Shown: in pieces, positions 10,736 through 22,900 of the stretch
Position numbering within the stretch: the stretch's first letter is position 1
Layout of the letters: each line of letters starts with the position of its first letter
From: Jacaranda mimosifolia
Taxonomy: Eukaryota; Streptophyta; Magnoliopsida; Lamiales; Bignoniaceae
Length of the DNA: 64,000 nucleotides
Direction: 5' to 3'
Assembly (NCBI GenBank): GCA_018894105.1
Contig: CM032128.1
Span: 34,978,299-35,042,298 of the forward strand
The notes under the pieces: model-generated
What the model was told of the DNA's origin: nothing
Databases searched by the model: none
What the model saw: the letters and a program-made list of their open reading frames with translations, nothing else
Made by a program: the position numbers and the translations under genes

Positions 10736-11126
10736 TAGTGTTAAAAAAATTTAAATTAATAAATGAGCAATTTAAATTAATTCTTTTGTAATAATATTGA
10801 ACAATTTAATATATTTTTCAATATCTTGCAAGTCGCTATGAAAATCAATTGATAGTTTTTTACTTTGTTTAATGTCAAACCCCATGAACAAGAAAACATA
10901 TGTGCAAACTAATCCTTTCCATAACTCAATTAATATGGTTCTATTTATAAAATGTTGCACTGTTTTTTATTTTTTATCCATCGAATACAGATCAAAATTT
11001 AAATATTTTACAATTATCCCAAGACAGAAATATTTGTTCCATTAAAATCCCTCAAAACAGAGCATATTACAAACAGTTGAACTCCCACTAAACACACACA
11101 CCCCAAAAGCGGAAGCGAATTCAGCG
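10736..11126. other. Gene-free stretch / 3' flank
   Basis: AT-rich. The right part is presumably the 3' UTR of the minus-strand gene ending at 11127. Confidence 0.45.
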
Positions 11127-12011
11127 TCACCAATATTCCCCACGAAGCTGCCGGAGGACTCTACCATGGGGAGAATCAGGATCCCCCCTCATCGCGTTCA
11201 TCCTAAATATCTCCGCCGCCCGGCGGAGCGAGTCCTCAGCTGTGTCCAGCTGTTCCGGCCTCCACACGATAACACCACTGCCTCCATATCCTACAGTATC
11301 TTTCTGAGCAGTTCCATCAGTTGCCCGAGTAATCGGCTTTCTAGTATCCGCAATCTCAATCTCCGACAACGGAGAAGCTTTGTGGTGCTTGAAGTACTCT
11401 ATATCATCATCCTCTTGTTCTTTTCTTTGCTCTTTTCTGTTGGTTTCCGCATCATCCTCTGGCCACGGGCTTCCATCGACTCCGGCGCAGCTCACATCGT
11501 CGATTTTACCAGAGTGAGTGGAATTCCGCCGCTTTTGTTGCGCGATGGGATCTGTTCGGGGTCCGACGCCGGGAGATTCTAGTTTCGGCGTCGATCCAAT
11601 TGGCGATTTTGGAGGTACGTATGGATTATTGTCCTCACTTGTCGGTTCGTGTTCCGGTCGGTGTCGGAGTTTTTCATCGCGTATCGCATCTGTTGGGTAT
11701 ACTTCCTGCAATACAAGCAGAGTCAGTTCATCAATGTTATCCACTGATCCAGTTTTTCAATTAATCTCATATATCACACAGACGAATCGCAGTTACCACT
11801 ATCAGAAACGAAATAAAACACCAAACTATATATGAAGATCGTCGATTGTAACCCTCATACGTACTTCAGGCTCTACGGAATGCTCAGCAGGATCCGCAGT
11901 TCTGCCGGTTGTGGTGGCGCTGCTGAGTCTCCGCGCCAAAAACTGCTTTTGTCGACTGGATAATAGGATCCGATTGAATTTCGCGGCGGTGGCTGCTAAT
12001 CTTGATTGCAT
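11127..12011 (-). CDS. Conserved plant protein, predicted mitochondrial
   Basis: Two exons: 11865-12011 (49 codons) and 11127-11705, joined in phase 0 (GAA|GTACGT donor, TTGCAG acceptor), giving 241 residues. The N-terminus (MQSRLAATAAKFNRILLSSR, then a run with basic residues and ARRLSSA) is rich in Arg/Ser/Ala and lacks acids, like a mitochondrial presequence. The middle is acidic, Pro-rich and probably disordered. The C-terminal 75 residues look ordered and conserved in character: SPLSEIEIADTRKPITRATD, then GVIVWRPEQLDTAEDSLRRA, then SPHGRVLRQLRGEYW. I do not recognise a named family and assign no function. The start at 12009-12011 was chosen because it is the only ATG giving the presequence. 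Confidence 0.75.
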
Positions 12012-12782
12012 TTCTCCTCTTCTTTATGTGATTCTACAACGTCAATTTCTTCGCAATTTTGTCTCAACATAGGCATAATATACAGATTTTGAGGGAGATT
12101 AACATAACTGTTGGCTTTTGGATTGGATGACGCGTGTCCTATTCACACACGTGGCATTTTTTTCCAGGAGTTACCAGACTCTTCTTTCTGATGGTCCGGG
12201 TTTCACTTTTGCTTGCTGCGAATGACCTAGAAGGACCACGAACTTTAGCCTTCTTTCTATTGCTTTGGAGTAAATAGTACAAAGTTAGCTTCTACTACTT
12301 AATAATGTATTATTGTACAACTTTGGTGGGGCTAAAAGAATTTTGGGAAGGTGATAGGTGGCCAATGAAGTCATTTTAAGTGTTTTTTTGGTTAACACTT
12401 GTATTTAAATTACATGTATCGCCTTCATACTTGTATGAATTTTAGATGTTGAATGATCAATTAATCAAATAAAATTATCTTCACATTTATATGTACGTGA
12501 CACATCTAAGATTCAAAATATAACTATCATCAATTTATATACATTGCTGTCGTACTTTTATGGATTTTAGATGTTGAATGGTTAATTAATCAAATAATAT
12601 TATCTATGATTTAAATTTTAACTAACATTTTATACAGTTGCTCATTTAAATAATAAAAAATTTTACAAACCCTAAGTATACGTATGTGTATGTAAATAAC
12701 AAGAATGATACTATTTTTATAAATAACTTGTTGAATACGTCCAATTATATTTTGTTTGATATTAGAATAAGTGGTAGAGAAA
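12012..12782. other. 5' flank, then AT-rich stretch
   Basis: Contains a short direct repeat (TTTTAGATGTTGAATG near 12441 and near 12562, each followed by AATTAATCAAATA). It presumably includes the promoter of the 12011 gene. Nothing else was seen. Confidence 0.45.
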
Positions 12783-13100
12783 CATTGGAATGAATGCATG
12801 GTGGAGTCAGAATCACAGAAATCAGTTTGTCCTATCAATGATTATAAATACTTCTCTTTCACTCTCGGACTTATTATTGATGACTGTAGACGTATTAGAG
12901 AATATTTGGACCATCTTTTAATTTCCTTGGTTAAAAGATACAGTAACTCATGTTATAGCAAGAATATTTGATTTTATGTCTGATCGTGGGGTTTGAACTA
13001 GCAATCCTCCAATTTTATTTTTGAAGCTCTTTATAGTGATCCCTATTAATGAAGATGAATATTTATGTCATAAAAAAAAAAAAAAAAGGCATTGGAACGA
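12783..13100 (+). mobile_element. 5'-truncated LINE insertion (RNase H fragment) with poly(A)
   Basis: The reading starts VESESQ and continues LIIDDCRRIREYLDHLLISL, VKRYSNSCYSKN, then (after a stop or frame break) SDRGV-TSNPPIL, which parallels the LINE RNase H fragment at 56178. It ends in 16 A residues (13072-13087). An 11-base duplication with one mismatch, CATTGGAA(T/C)GA, flanks it (12783-12793 and 13090-13100). This is a classic dead target-primed insertion. Confidence 0.8.
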
Positions 13101-13870
13101 AGGTCATCTAGTTAATTTCAATAAGAGTCCGTTTGAGATTATGTCCGGGTAGTTTTTCTTTTCCCAGGAGCAAATTTTCATACATTTTCTAAATTATCCG
13201 CTAGTCAAACAACAAGCCTACAAATCAGCCAAAACCCATATGATGAGAAGGGTATATCATTGATCGTGAATGAAAATTGCCCGGGCAAAAGGGAAATCCC
13301 TCTGGCATTATCACCAGCCAAACGAACCTGGTGGAGATAAGCATCCGTTTTCTCTTCCTTTGCGTATATTGTGAGATCTCGATTCGTTCCGTTATATCAT
13401 CCACCAAAAGTAGGCGCATTGTTTGGTACTATATTTATAAGATATTTTACCAATAAATAAAAATTATAAAGGATTCTATTCATAAAATTTTATTTAATTT
13501 TATAATTTTGAAGAAATTTTATTTGAATCGTGCTTTTGTACAATTTCGGTAGTCCAAGAACATGAATAAGTGTTAATAATAAATAGAGTTCAATTAAAAC
13601 TTAAAATGTTATTGAGACAAAAAAGAAAAAAAGAACCAAGATATATATTCAAATTTGATATATAATATTTAACAAAACAAATCCAAAGAAACCTTGAGAA
13701 TTAATCTCGAATCGAGCATAGAATAATTTTATTTATCATTAATCATATTCCAAAATATAATAGAGGTATTTACTCTAGGACTAATTTGGTTGGATATGTA
13801 AGTTATCTCATGATTATTTATCATGTGATAATTTGTGTGATTTTTTAATTTTGTTAGCATGATAAATAAA
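13101..13870. other. Gene-free AT-rich stretch
   Basis: A short GC-richer patch at 13120-13430 has no recognisable coding frame. The rest is AT-rich. Confidence 0.4.
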
Positions 13871-13879
13871 TTAATTTAT

Positions 13880-14227
13880 AGATTAATTGCAGTCAGCCCC
13901 TAAATCTTGGCCTCCTTTGCACATTGCTCCCCAACCATTGTTGATGTACAATTTTATCACTTAAACTAATGTTGTTGATGTACAATTTTACTACCCGAAC
14001 TAGTTAAAATGTACGTTGATACCACATTTGCTCATTTCAGGTGGAATCTAACAAGAATATTCCAATTCCTTCAGCCCACGTGCCCAATGCAATTAGTCGA
14101 ATTCTACCGAAAATGAGCAAATGTGATATCGACACACATTTTAATTAATTCAAGTCATAAAATTACACATCGACAATGATTGAGGGCAAAAGAGGTCATA
14201 GGTTGGTGGACTCATTGCAATTAACTC
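13880..14227. mobile_element. Foldback MULE-type MITE
   Basis: Long inverted arms of about 150 bases: ACATTTGCTCATTT in the left arm (about 14022) pairs with its inverted copy near 14112, and both outer ends read AGA(T/G)TTAATTGCA. A perfect 9-base duplication TTAATTTAT flanks it (13871-13879 and 14228-14236), the length characteristic of Mutator-like elements. The left arm also contains a direct duplication of TTGTTGATGTACAATTTTA. Confidence 0.82.
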
Positions 14228-14236
14228 TTAATTTAT

Positions 14237-14715
14237 TGTGAAAATTTCACGTATAAACACAAATTTTTGCTATTTATACAGATTTAATGTTTATTATTAC
14301 TCCAACCAAATAAATGATAAGATGAAATAAAAATACTGCACCCCATCTTATCATCCCAACCAAACTAACCCCAATACTTTTATTTATTTTCCAGCCCTAA
14401 TTGCAAACCATTTGTGCCAAACAAAAGGTGCAGTTATAACCAAATATTAACAAGCGCAACAGAATACACAGCAACAGCTATACAAAGTCAAAAATAAAAT
14501 TTCAGGAATTAATCCTCAACTAGAAAAAAGCATGACCCAAACCAATCATTGTTAGCGATTACATCAGCGCATCCTATCATTAATCGATTAGCATAAAGAA
14601 ACCTAAAATCAATTCTCCCACTGACATTACATTTGGTTAAATTTTTTTTTTCTTTCCAAATTTCCAATTGCCAGAAAATTCTGGTACAACCGGATCAATT
14701 TGGGGTACTACTCCA
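14237..14715. other. 3' flank of the GATA gene
   Basis: AT-rich, presumably including the 3' UTR of the minus-strand GATA gene. No further gene was seen. Confidence 0.45.
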
Positions 14716-15324
14716 CTAAGCATAAACGGATCCGCAGGAAAGAGCCATCAAAAGTATAGCCGCTTGCTCTTCCTCTCTCAACTTGCTCATCAGTTTTCCT
14801 GATCTCTGCAACACCATATCACTTCCCAGAGCCATAAATCGCATTTTCAGTATCTCTCTAACTTCGTTACTCCGATTCACGCTTGTTCTTTTCTTTTTCT
14901 TGTTGCTTCTTCCGGTATCTAATCCCAGCAGCTGCCTCCGCTTCTTGTTGTACTTGATCCCGCAGGCATTACATAAAGACTGAAAATAAAATTTGGAAAA
15001 AAAAAAAAATAAATCAGTGAAACAAGGTAACTGAATGAGCTAAAACAGGAGAGGAGTTCTGTATTTTTTGAAAAATAAAATAAAATTCAGTATTTACCTT
15101 CGGTCCAGCTGGACCGCCTCTCCAAAGAGGAGTTCTGGTAGTGTGACAGTCGCTGCAACTTTTCAATGAAGGACTGTTGCTATTCTTCTCCCCGGAATCT
15201 GTTTTCTGACAAAAAAGAAAGGAAAAAGAAAAAAGGTGTTAAGCTCACAAGATTTGATCCGAATCAAATGCATAAATGGTGGCGTAATCACTTGATTTCT
15301 TACCTTATCTACTTTCAGATCCAT
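14716..15324 (-). CDS. Class B GATA transcription factor (GATA15/16/17-like)
   Basis: Three exons: 15304-15324 (7 codons), 15098-15205 (36 codons) and 14716-14979 (88 codons with stop), all in phase 0, giving 130 residues. The zinc finger is C24-x2-C27-x18-C46-x2-C49 with TPLWRGGPAGPK between the cysteine pairs and SLCNACGI at the end; this is the plant type IV finger, and the intron after GPAGPK splits it. A basic region follows (KKRRQ, later NKKKKKR-like residues). The C-terminus EEEQAAILLMALSCGSVYA matches the conserved LLM tail of Arabidopsis GATA15-17, so the protein should bind GATA motifs in the nucleus as in the GATA15/16/17 group of greening and growth regulators. The N-terminal region is unusually short. 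An overlapping upstream ATG exists (see 15315-15329). Confidence 0.92.
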
Positions 15325-15329
15325 CGCAT
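15315..15329 (-). promoter_or_regulatory. Overlapping minimal uORF on the GATA transcript
   Basis: An ATG five bases upstream of the main start opens a frame of four codons and a stop (TGA at 15315-15317) that overlaps the first codons of the GATA frame. If transcribed as the TATA box suggests, scanning ribosomes meet this ATG first. Confidence 0.45.
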
Positions 15330-15601
15330 CAAGCAGAATATCACTCCAGAAATCCAAAGAACTCAGAAAGGATAACAGAAAAACAACACTCACAGGCTAA
15401 TCTTGGTGGGTACGAGAGAAGTTTAATCGGAACATAACATGATCAAATGAACGAAAAAAAGAAAAAAGAAAAGGAAAATAGAGAAATGGTGATCAGGGGT
15501 TTCGAGAGAGATGATCAGTGTCAAAGGTGATGAGCCGTTACTGTGAGTGAGAGTGAATGTGTGTAGTGTGTGTATGTGTTTTCGTGGGCTGATCTAATCA
15601 T

Positions 15602-15609
15602 TTTATATA
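15602..15609 (-). promoter_or_regulatory. TATA box of the GATA gene
   Basis: Minus-strand TTATATAAAA lies about 280 bases upstream of the GATA ATG, which predicts a 5' UTR near 250 bases. Confidence 0.5.
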
Positions 15610-15610
15610 A

Positions 15611-17769
15611 ACTTAACAGAAAAAAATGGAAAGCCAGCCGTACACAAAACCCTAGCTGACTCTATATTTCTTGCCGATTGACCATAATGCCCCTAGTAGT
15701 TTTTCAAAATTTGAATCCCAGTAGAGCAATCTCAGCCGTTCATTCATCTTCCCTGTACTGCTGATCTTTGCTGTGAGAAAATGAGATAAAAGATTTATTT
15801 ACACTTGTATTTTTTTTTTCCAGAAAATAAATTAAATGAGAAAAAATTATGCAGGCAATGTTGTAGTTGTGGCATGAGGTAATTTAACTAAACTGGCATT
15901 GTTTTCTTGAAGGGGAGAGGGTTATCGAAGGAAATGTCTAATGACTTTGGTACCATTTGACAAAGGTCAACATCTAGACCGCCTAAGTTTTGATCTTATA
16001 GTAAATTCCAATATGATAAAATAATATATTTTTAATCAAAATTTAGATGAAAATGAATCCCATTAAAAAAGTGAATATGTTTGTCTATTTATTTTAAATA
16101 ATTAATCACGGATGAATAACCAATCATCAATATTTCAATATAGTCATGTACTCGACTATTATACTCTTTTCTTTATCACTGTTATTACAATAAAAAATTA
16201 CTCATCATACTATTTTCTTATCATAGTTATTAAAATCGAAAATCTACAAAATTTTAATTCAATATTTTTCATAAAAATTCTTTTCATTTCTAGTTCAGTT
16301 AGCATTTTCATGTCTCAAATTTCAGCATCTGATTCACTTTTAACAATATATATGACTCAAATTTAATATTAATTTAATATTTTTACAGCGATTATTTGTG
16401 TTATATGCATAAAAGGGATTTATGTTAAATGCTATTTCCTATTAATTCTTTTAAAATTAAAATTGAAAATCTACAAAATTTTATCTTACTATTTTCATAA
16501 AAATTCTTTTCATTTCTAATTCAGTTAGCATTTTCATGTCTCGAGTTTCAGCGATGGATTCACTTTATAACAGTAGATACGACTCAAATTTAATATTTTT
16601 ATAGTGATTAAATTTGTGTAATAATGCATAAAAGGGATTTATGTTAAGTGCTATTTCCTATTAATTCTTTAAAAATAATAAAGGTCAAAATTGATTTAAA
16701 AGAGGCAAAAGCAAACTTACGAAAGCAAGGGAATTGGTTTGATTTGACTGTACCATATCCGGAGATTTGGATTTTGACCTTCGGCGCTCCACGGTCAAAA
16801 GTCACTGCATCCACCAATTATTTTACTAACAGTAATAAAATAGTCAATCATATATTATAATACAGACATATTTCATTTTTTTTGAATAAAATCATGACTC
16901 CTTTAGGGGGCCACGCACCAATAGTACAGAAAAGGCCAGAGCCTAATAGAAAGGTACAAATAGTAAATAGCCGTCTGATACACAAGTAGCTAAACATTAG
17001 AAGCTGCTGCACTGTTGCTTGTACCATGGAATCCAAAATTAGTAGTGAATAATAATTATTTCGATGGGCTGAAGGAATAACAAAGTACACTATTAACTGT
17101 TAAACTTAAGTAACTTCAAAGGGTTTATTAAATTGGTTGGACGAAAAATTGTTTGATACTCCCCACTTGTCGAGATGTGTTGTCTATGTTATGGAAAACA
17201 AACTCAATGGGTACCCTAACTGAGTGAACTTTGATCCAATGAATTAAATTTCACACATAAAATGTGATATTCGAAATTTACACTTAAAGAATTTTTTATA
17301 TGCATCTGTATTAAATAAAAAAGAAAAAAAAATCTCAGCCTACCTCCAATATAATAAATCATATAAGAAAGCACACAAATTTTAGGGCATTACTAATTAT
17401 TCCCACGAATTATAAGAAATAATTATGCAGACTCAATATATTAAAAATCATAACAATAATCATAAAACTTATCAGGAGAGAACTACTATATATTACGACC
17501 TCACTTCTAATAATATCTAAATTGATCAAATGAAATTTCTCCTCTTCTTTTGCAATTGCTCAAATATTCCCCTACTTAAAAACCATGAAATTATATTTAA
17601 TTAAAAATGAGCCAAACTAGCTAGCCTTAATGTTATAAGGAGCGGGAAAATAAAATGAAAAGACAGAAATTGACAAATGATAAAAATCATACTAATTGGA
17701 ATCTAAGCATAATTCAGTGCCACAGCAATTATTACTTCAAAGAAGTGGAGTGGACTTCTAAATCATTAA
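15611..17769. other. Intergenic stretch with a tandem duplication
   Basis: Two units of about 220-235 bases (about 16221-16440 and 16455-16675) share GAAAATCTACAAAATTTTA, TTCATTTCTA(G/A)TTCAGTTAG and ATGCATAAAAGGGATTTATG in the same order. No coding gene is supported. Confidence 0.5.
16221..16675. repeat. Tandem duplication, unit about 230 bases
   Basis: Collinear shared words across both units are listed in the surrounding entry. The second unit differs by small substitutions and a short deletion. Confidence 0.75.
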
Positions 17770-18075
17770 GGGCCATTTATGTTTGTTTTGTGAACCTATT
17801 TTCATTTTTCTTATTTTCATTCTAAAAGAATGGAAATATAATTTCAAACAGACTCTTACATTTTCTTTTCATTTTCTCTTACTCACATTTGCACGACTTT
17901 TAATATAAGAACACTATATTTTTCAAAAATAATTCATTTTCAACTCTACATAATAAATTATATTTTAAACAAAACATTCAAACATTTCATTTTTAAAAAT
18001 ACTTTTATAACTAACTTTTCACTATTCTTTATCATAAAAAAATAAAATACCTCCAAAAAACAAATCTAATCAGCC
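17770..18075. mobile_element. Tourist-like MITE, family A copy 3
   Basis: The left flank has TAA followed by GGGCCATTTATG. The interior on the reverse strand follows family A (CACGACTTTTAATATAAGAA, CATTTTCAACTCTA, CCTCCAAAAAACAAATCTAA). The right end is degenerate. Confidence 0.6.
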
Positions 18076-19925
18076 TATGAAATAATATGGCCATAAAAGT
18101 CAGGGAGAACGACAAATCGGGCTCATATCATTCGGTTTGGTATGAAAAGACGGGACGCAACCCAACCACCATTTTCTTTTTTAATAACCATTTGTCCCCA
18201 GCTCAAATTGGGTGCAGCCCAGCTCCCTTATTCTTTAAAACAAACCCCACATCTTGAAACTTCTATGATTCACTTTTCCAATACAGCCCCACAAAGAAAA
18301 AGATATAAATAAACAAAATAAACAATAAATGAATACATAAGAAAGAGGAGGAGGAGAAAATTTTCCAGCTGTTTCTGGTCCAATTGCAGTAGTTTGATTC
18401 CATTACCAAAACTATCACTTCAAGGAAAATATAGCATGCTGTTATTTGCCACTCCCGGTAGTTACCAAATAATGAATTAATTCGTATTGCCAGCTTTTCC
18501 TTAAGAATATCACGGATTAAATTTGTAGTAACAGTATAAAACCATAATTATGGCCATAAAGCTATAAACTGAATCACAAATGTAAACCCAAAAGAGCCCA
18601 AAACAATTTAAACTTAACCAAGAGCTGGTGCACAGGCAACCGTATATGTGAAAAGGCTGAGAAGGGGATAAAAAGCCATTAGTGATAGCCAACTTATTAA
18701 ACAAAAAACCAGCTAAGCACAGAGGGAGTAAATGATGATACAGAGAGCAACTGAAAGAGAGCGTTTCTGTGAGGGTATTTCTATTTGGTAAGGCCCTACC
18801 TTTTCTAAAGCAGACTAAAAGGAAAAAGGCCATTTCATATGCTTGCTTTCTTCCATTTTCCTTTTTCAAATGATACGTATTTTTTTTTTTTGGCAACGTT
18901 CTCAATCATCCTCTAAGTCCATTAAAAGAACATCTGAAGTATAAGCAGTAAATCCCACAAAATCTAATAACAGTTATAATAAGTGGGAAAAGGTGAGAAG
19001 GCCCGGCGGTATAAAATTTACCATCAATGTAGAACAAAGCAATACCTTTCCTTCCTCAAAAAGGTCAGCCGAGTTCAGGCTGCAAAAATGTGGAAGAGTC
19101 AGCAGCAATAAACAAGAGAGAGCCCGTATATAAGTTGCAAACCTGATCCAGCATCAAGATAAAAAGAACAAACCTAAAGAAAATCGGTAAAAGAACCGAT
19201 TTAATATTTTCATACATAACTTTCTCAAAAATTTTCAAAAATTTCACCAAAGTTACCCAGACAAATATTCTCTTGCATCTGCAAAACTACACAAAGGAAT
19301 ATCTTCAAGAGACCAGTGTGTGTTGACCCAAAAGCATAATTAACTAGTACATTCACAAAAATTACATATACGACCCGTTTTTGCTTTATTTACTCCAGCA
19401 TACATGGAATATGTTTTCCATGTAATATACATAAGATTTATGTTATTCTTTCCATCAAAACGGAAGAAATAACTAAATATTACGGACCCCAAATAAGAAA
19501 GAGAGGACTCTAATTTTCAAGCGGTTTGATTAGCATCAAAAAACTTGCAATAACTGGCTGGTGATACCACACGACCGACCCCTTTATTATTATTCAGCCA
19601 TCTCAGAGAACCAAACACATGGTGAACTTTCATCTCCTCATTACAACTGGCATTTGCACCTGACATGGAAAACTTACATACTGACAGCCCACCTGACTCC
19701 CGACAACAATTCAACCAGCCAGATCCATGGGATATTCATTCCAACTGAACAAGAACTTCCTGTAAATTTCAACCATGCTCATGTCATTGTTGCTACACTT
19801 ACTTTATAAGACAACGCACAAAAATTATGCATTCGGACTTAACGAAAAAAATAAAGCTAAACTTTGTCTGGCAACAAGCTCAAACAATAGACAACACACA
19901 CACTGATGAAAAAATTTACTTACCT
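18076..19925. other. 3' region of the importin alpha gene and intergenic DNA
   Basis: No coding gene. A near-perfect splice donor (AG|GTAAGT) lies directly after the importin stop, at 19923, so part of this stretch may be a 3' UTR intron. Possible acceptors are TTTTGCAG at about 19280 and about 19079. Short ORFs here look random. Confidence 0.4.
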
Positions 19926-22900
19926 TCAACTGAATTTGAACCCCCCTGATGGAACTGGAAGGTCACCACCTCCGAAGTTGAAGCCCGATTGTGGGGCATC
20001 ACCAGAGACCAGCTGCTGCTCATCATCCTCTTCCAACCAATATGTTTCAAGAATCTTCACTGCTTTCTCATAAATTTCATTGTTGTCATGACTCTGAAGA
20101 TTTTCAATCTTCTCTAGACCTTCCGCATCATCGATCATCTGGGCAAAGACATTCACATCTCCAGTGTTACCTTGGCTTTTCTCTGCTTCTCCAACCTTCA
20201 GGATGTTCTCAAGACCTTCCAAGGAGACTGTGACAATCCTTGGGTCAGGACAAACTAGAAGATCACAGAGTGGCTTTATACATCCCTCATGAACCAAAAA
20301 CCTGCCAAATAAGTTAGATTAATTTTTAAACCACATTTGATATACTTATAACGATTAGGAAAATGGCCACAAAATACTATACTTGATTTGTTCATTGGTT
20401 CCACCAGAGGTGGCATTTGATATAGCCCAGGCAGCCTCTTTCTTTATCTCAAATTCAGCATTTTGAAGCAGAACAACGAGAGGTGAGATGATACCAGCCT
20501 CAATCACAGCCTGCACACACAAATGACGAGCTTCAGGAATTTTCGCTATAAAATTATAAGATGTCAACATAAATACACTAGCACAGAAGGAAGAATATAA
20601 ATAGCCACATTCATCACAAAGAACAAAATAGCAGCTCGGAAACTCGACTTTCCATTTAAGTAGTAACACAGTAGAATGAGGAATGTTGTTTTCTTCATCC
20701 AATATATGATGCATGAATAAATAAGCACAAAACGGAAGCAAAATAATCCCACCATATTACGGATACCTGGATCTGATCCCGATTTCCTGCAGTGATGTTT
20801 GAGATAGTCCAACAAGCTTCCTTCTTGATGCTTTTCTTATAATTTTGCGTCAACAAGTTAAGCAGGCAAGGAAGAGCCCTGTTATCAATAATAACCTGAA
20901 AATGATCAAAAAGGGAATGAGTTGAAATTACATTACAGAACACATGAAACAAATCAAAGAATGAAAATAATAACCACTGAACAATGGTAGTGTGTGAACA
21001 TATAATGTTATGCCCATTAAAGGGTTTAACATCCCCACAGATCCTGAAAGAGCAATTTGTTGACCTCTAAAGCCAATGCTAATTTTGGCAAATTTATGAT
21101 GCTCCCTCACAATTCAATTGTTCAATATACTGAGAAGCCAACAAGAAAACACTTCTTTTTTTTTTTTTTTTCAGTCAAGGGTTCTGAGCTGTAAAGGCTG
21201 ATTAAAAATCACAGAATCAGATCAAATCATACCCCTATAGAGCTCAGATACAAAGTATAATGTTCGTTGAACTGAAACGGAGGTGAAATAAGTTAAAGAA
21301 CAATAGTGACTAACAATATAACAATAATGCTATTACATATATGTATGTTGACAATTTAAGAACTGAATTGCAAATAAATATTCTCAAAAATCACAAGCCT
21401 TTAACATGAATAGTGCGTTGCATAAAAAAACTCTACTAAATACTGGCTCCAAATCCATCAAATGCTCAGAGACCCTTTCAGGAAAAGATTAACTCATGTA
21501 GGCTATGAGTACAAAGCACACATATTTCGTCAAGAAGTTTTTGTACAAGTCAAAACAAAAATTAAGCATAAAGCACCTAGAGTTTAGACAGTTGAAAAAA
21601 CTGAGGAGATTAAACAAGCCATACAAGTGGAGCTCCCTAAACTATGAACATAGTTATTAAAGGCGAGAGGCGGGTGACCAAAAGGCGAACGAGGCAACAA
21701 TTTAAAATATATATATATAAATATATATAGTGCGAAAATTCCAAAAAACATGTTTTAGATGACAAAAAACATATGGGCATATAAAGAATGTTAAAAAAAA
21801 AAATTCCAAGTTCACTCATAACTCATTATACCAAAAAACAAAAACCAATGAGCGCTCACACGTGTCAGTAAAAGATCAAGTTCTGGAGAAAAGACAAATT
21901 AAACTTTTGCTAATGCAAAAGCATCAAGAAAGATCAGAAATCAATTGTAAACTAATAACCTCATAAGCCAATTGCAGAAATTATGGTTTCCCTTTAAATT
22001 AAGAATGATGTCCTCTTCCGAATGAAGCATAGGGCATATAACGCATAAGTAATAGCATGGATATTTTAAAAGGTCACTTTCAGATCACATACCAACATAT
22101 TCATAAGTTCAACTTTGTAGTGAAGTAAACAGTTTTTAACTGATGAAAGCGAAGAGGATCCAACCAGATACCTGAGTCTGGACATCATCACCGGTCACAA
22201 TATTACCAACAGTCCGCAGGGCAGGAATCAAAACAGATGGTGATGGATGTCTGCAAATCCAAAAGAAACAGCCAAAAATATAAAATAAGAAATAACCATG
22301 AACAATTATACAAACCAAGACTTAAAGGACTTGACAACCATAAAGATGAATTTTGCAGACAATATCACATACTCCATTACTTACAGTAAAAGCTCAACCA
22401 GACGGGGGCACACACCAGCCTCAATTACGGCTTGGATTTTATCATTAATACCATCTGATAGATATGAGAGTGCCCAGCATGCATCTGTAAGGACTTCTTC
22501 GTCATTTGTATGTATAAGATGAGCAAGAGCAGGGAGGGCTGGTTTAACCTGCTCAAGGGTTTTCACATGACAGGCTCTGGTTACTGAATGGAATTGTCAG
22601 AAATGGTCACAATGAAGTGAAACATGATTTAAGGACAAACCTGCTCAAACTGAGGTTGCGGCTTTCCCCGACAGAAGTTCGACAGAGTCCACGTGGCATT
22701 TCGTAACATGGATAGCTTTGCCTGCTCATTAAATTGTGCCAATAATGGCATTAAAGCTCCGTAACCAAGGACAAGATCACGACATTTTGGTGAGTCGCCG
22801 GCAACATTTCCCAACGCCCAAACGGCCTAGACAACATTGTCAAACAAATCCATAAAAATCCAAATAACCAAATCCAAAGCTAGTTTTTGTCAGTATTACT

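Noticed and set aside
15325..15393. Longer N-terminus of the GATA factor
   Set aside because: The upstream in-frame codon at 15391-15393 is GTG, not ATG, and the added residues are unlike the family.
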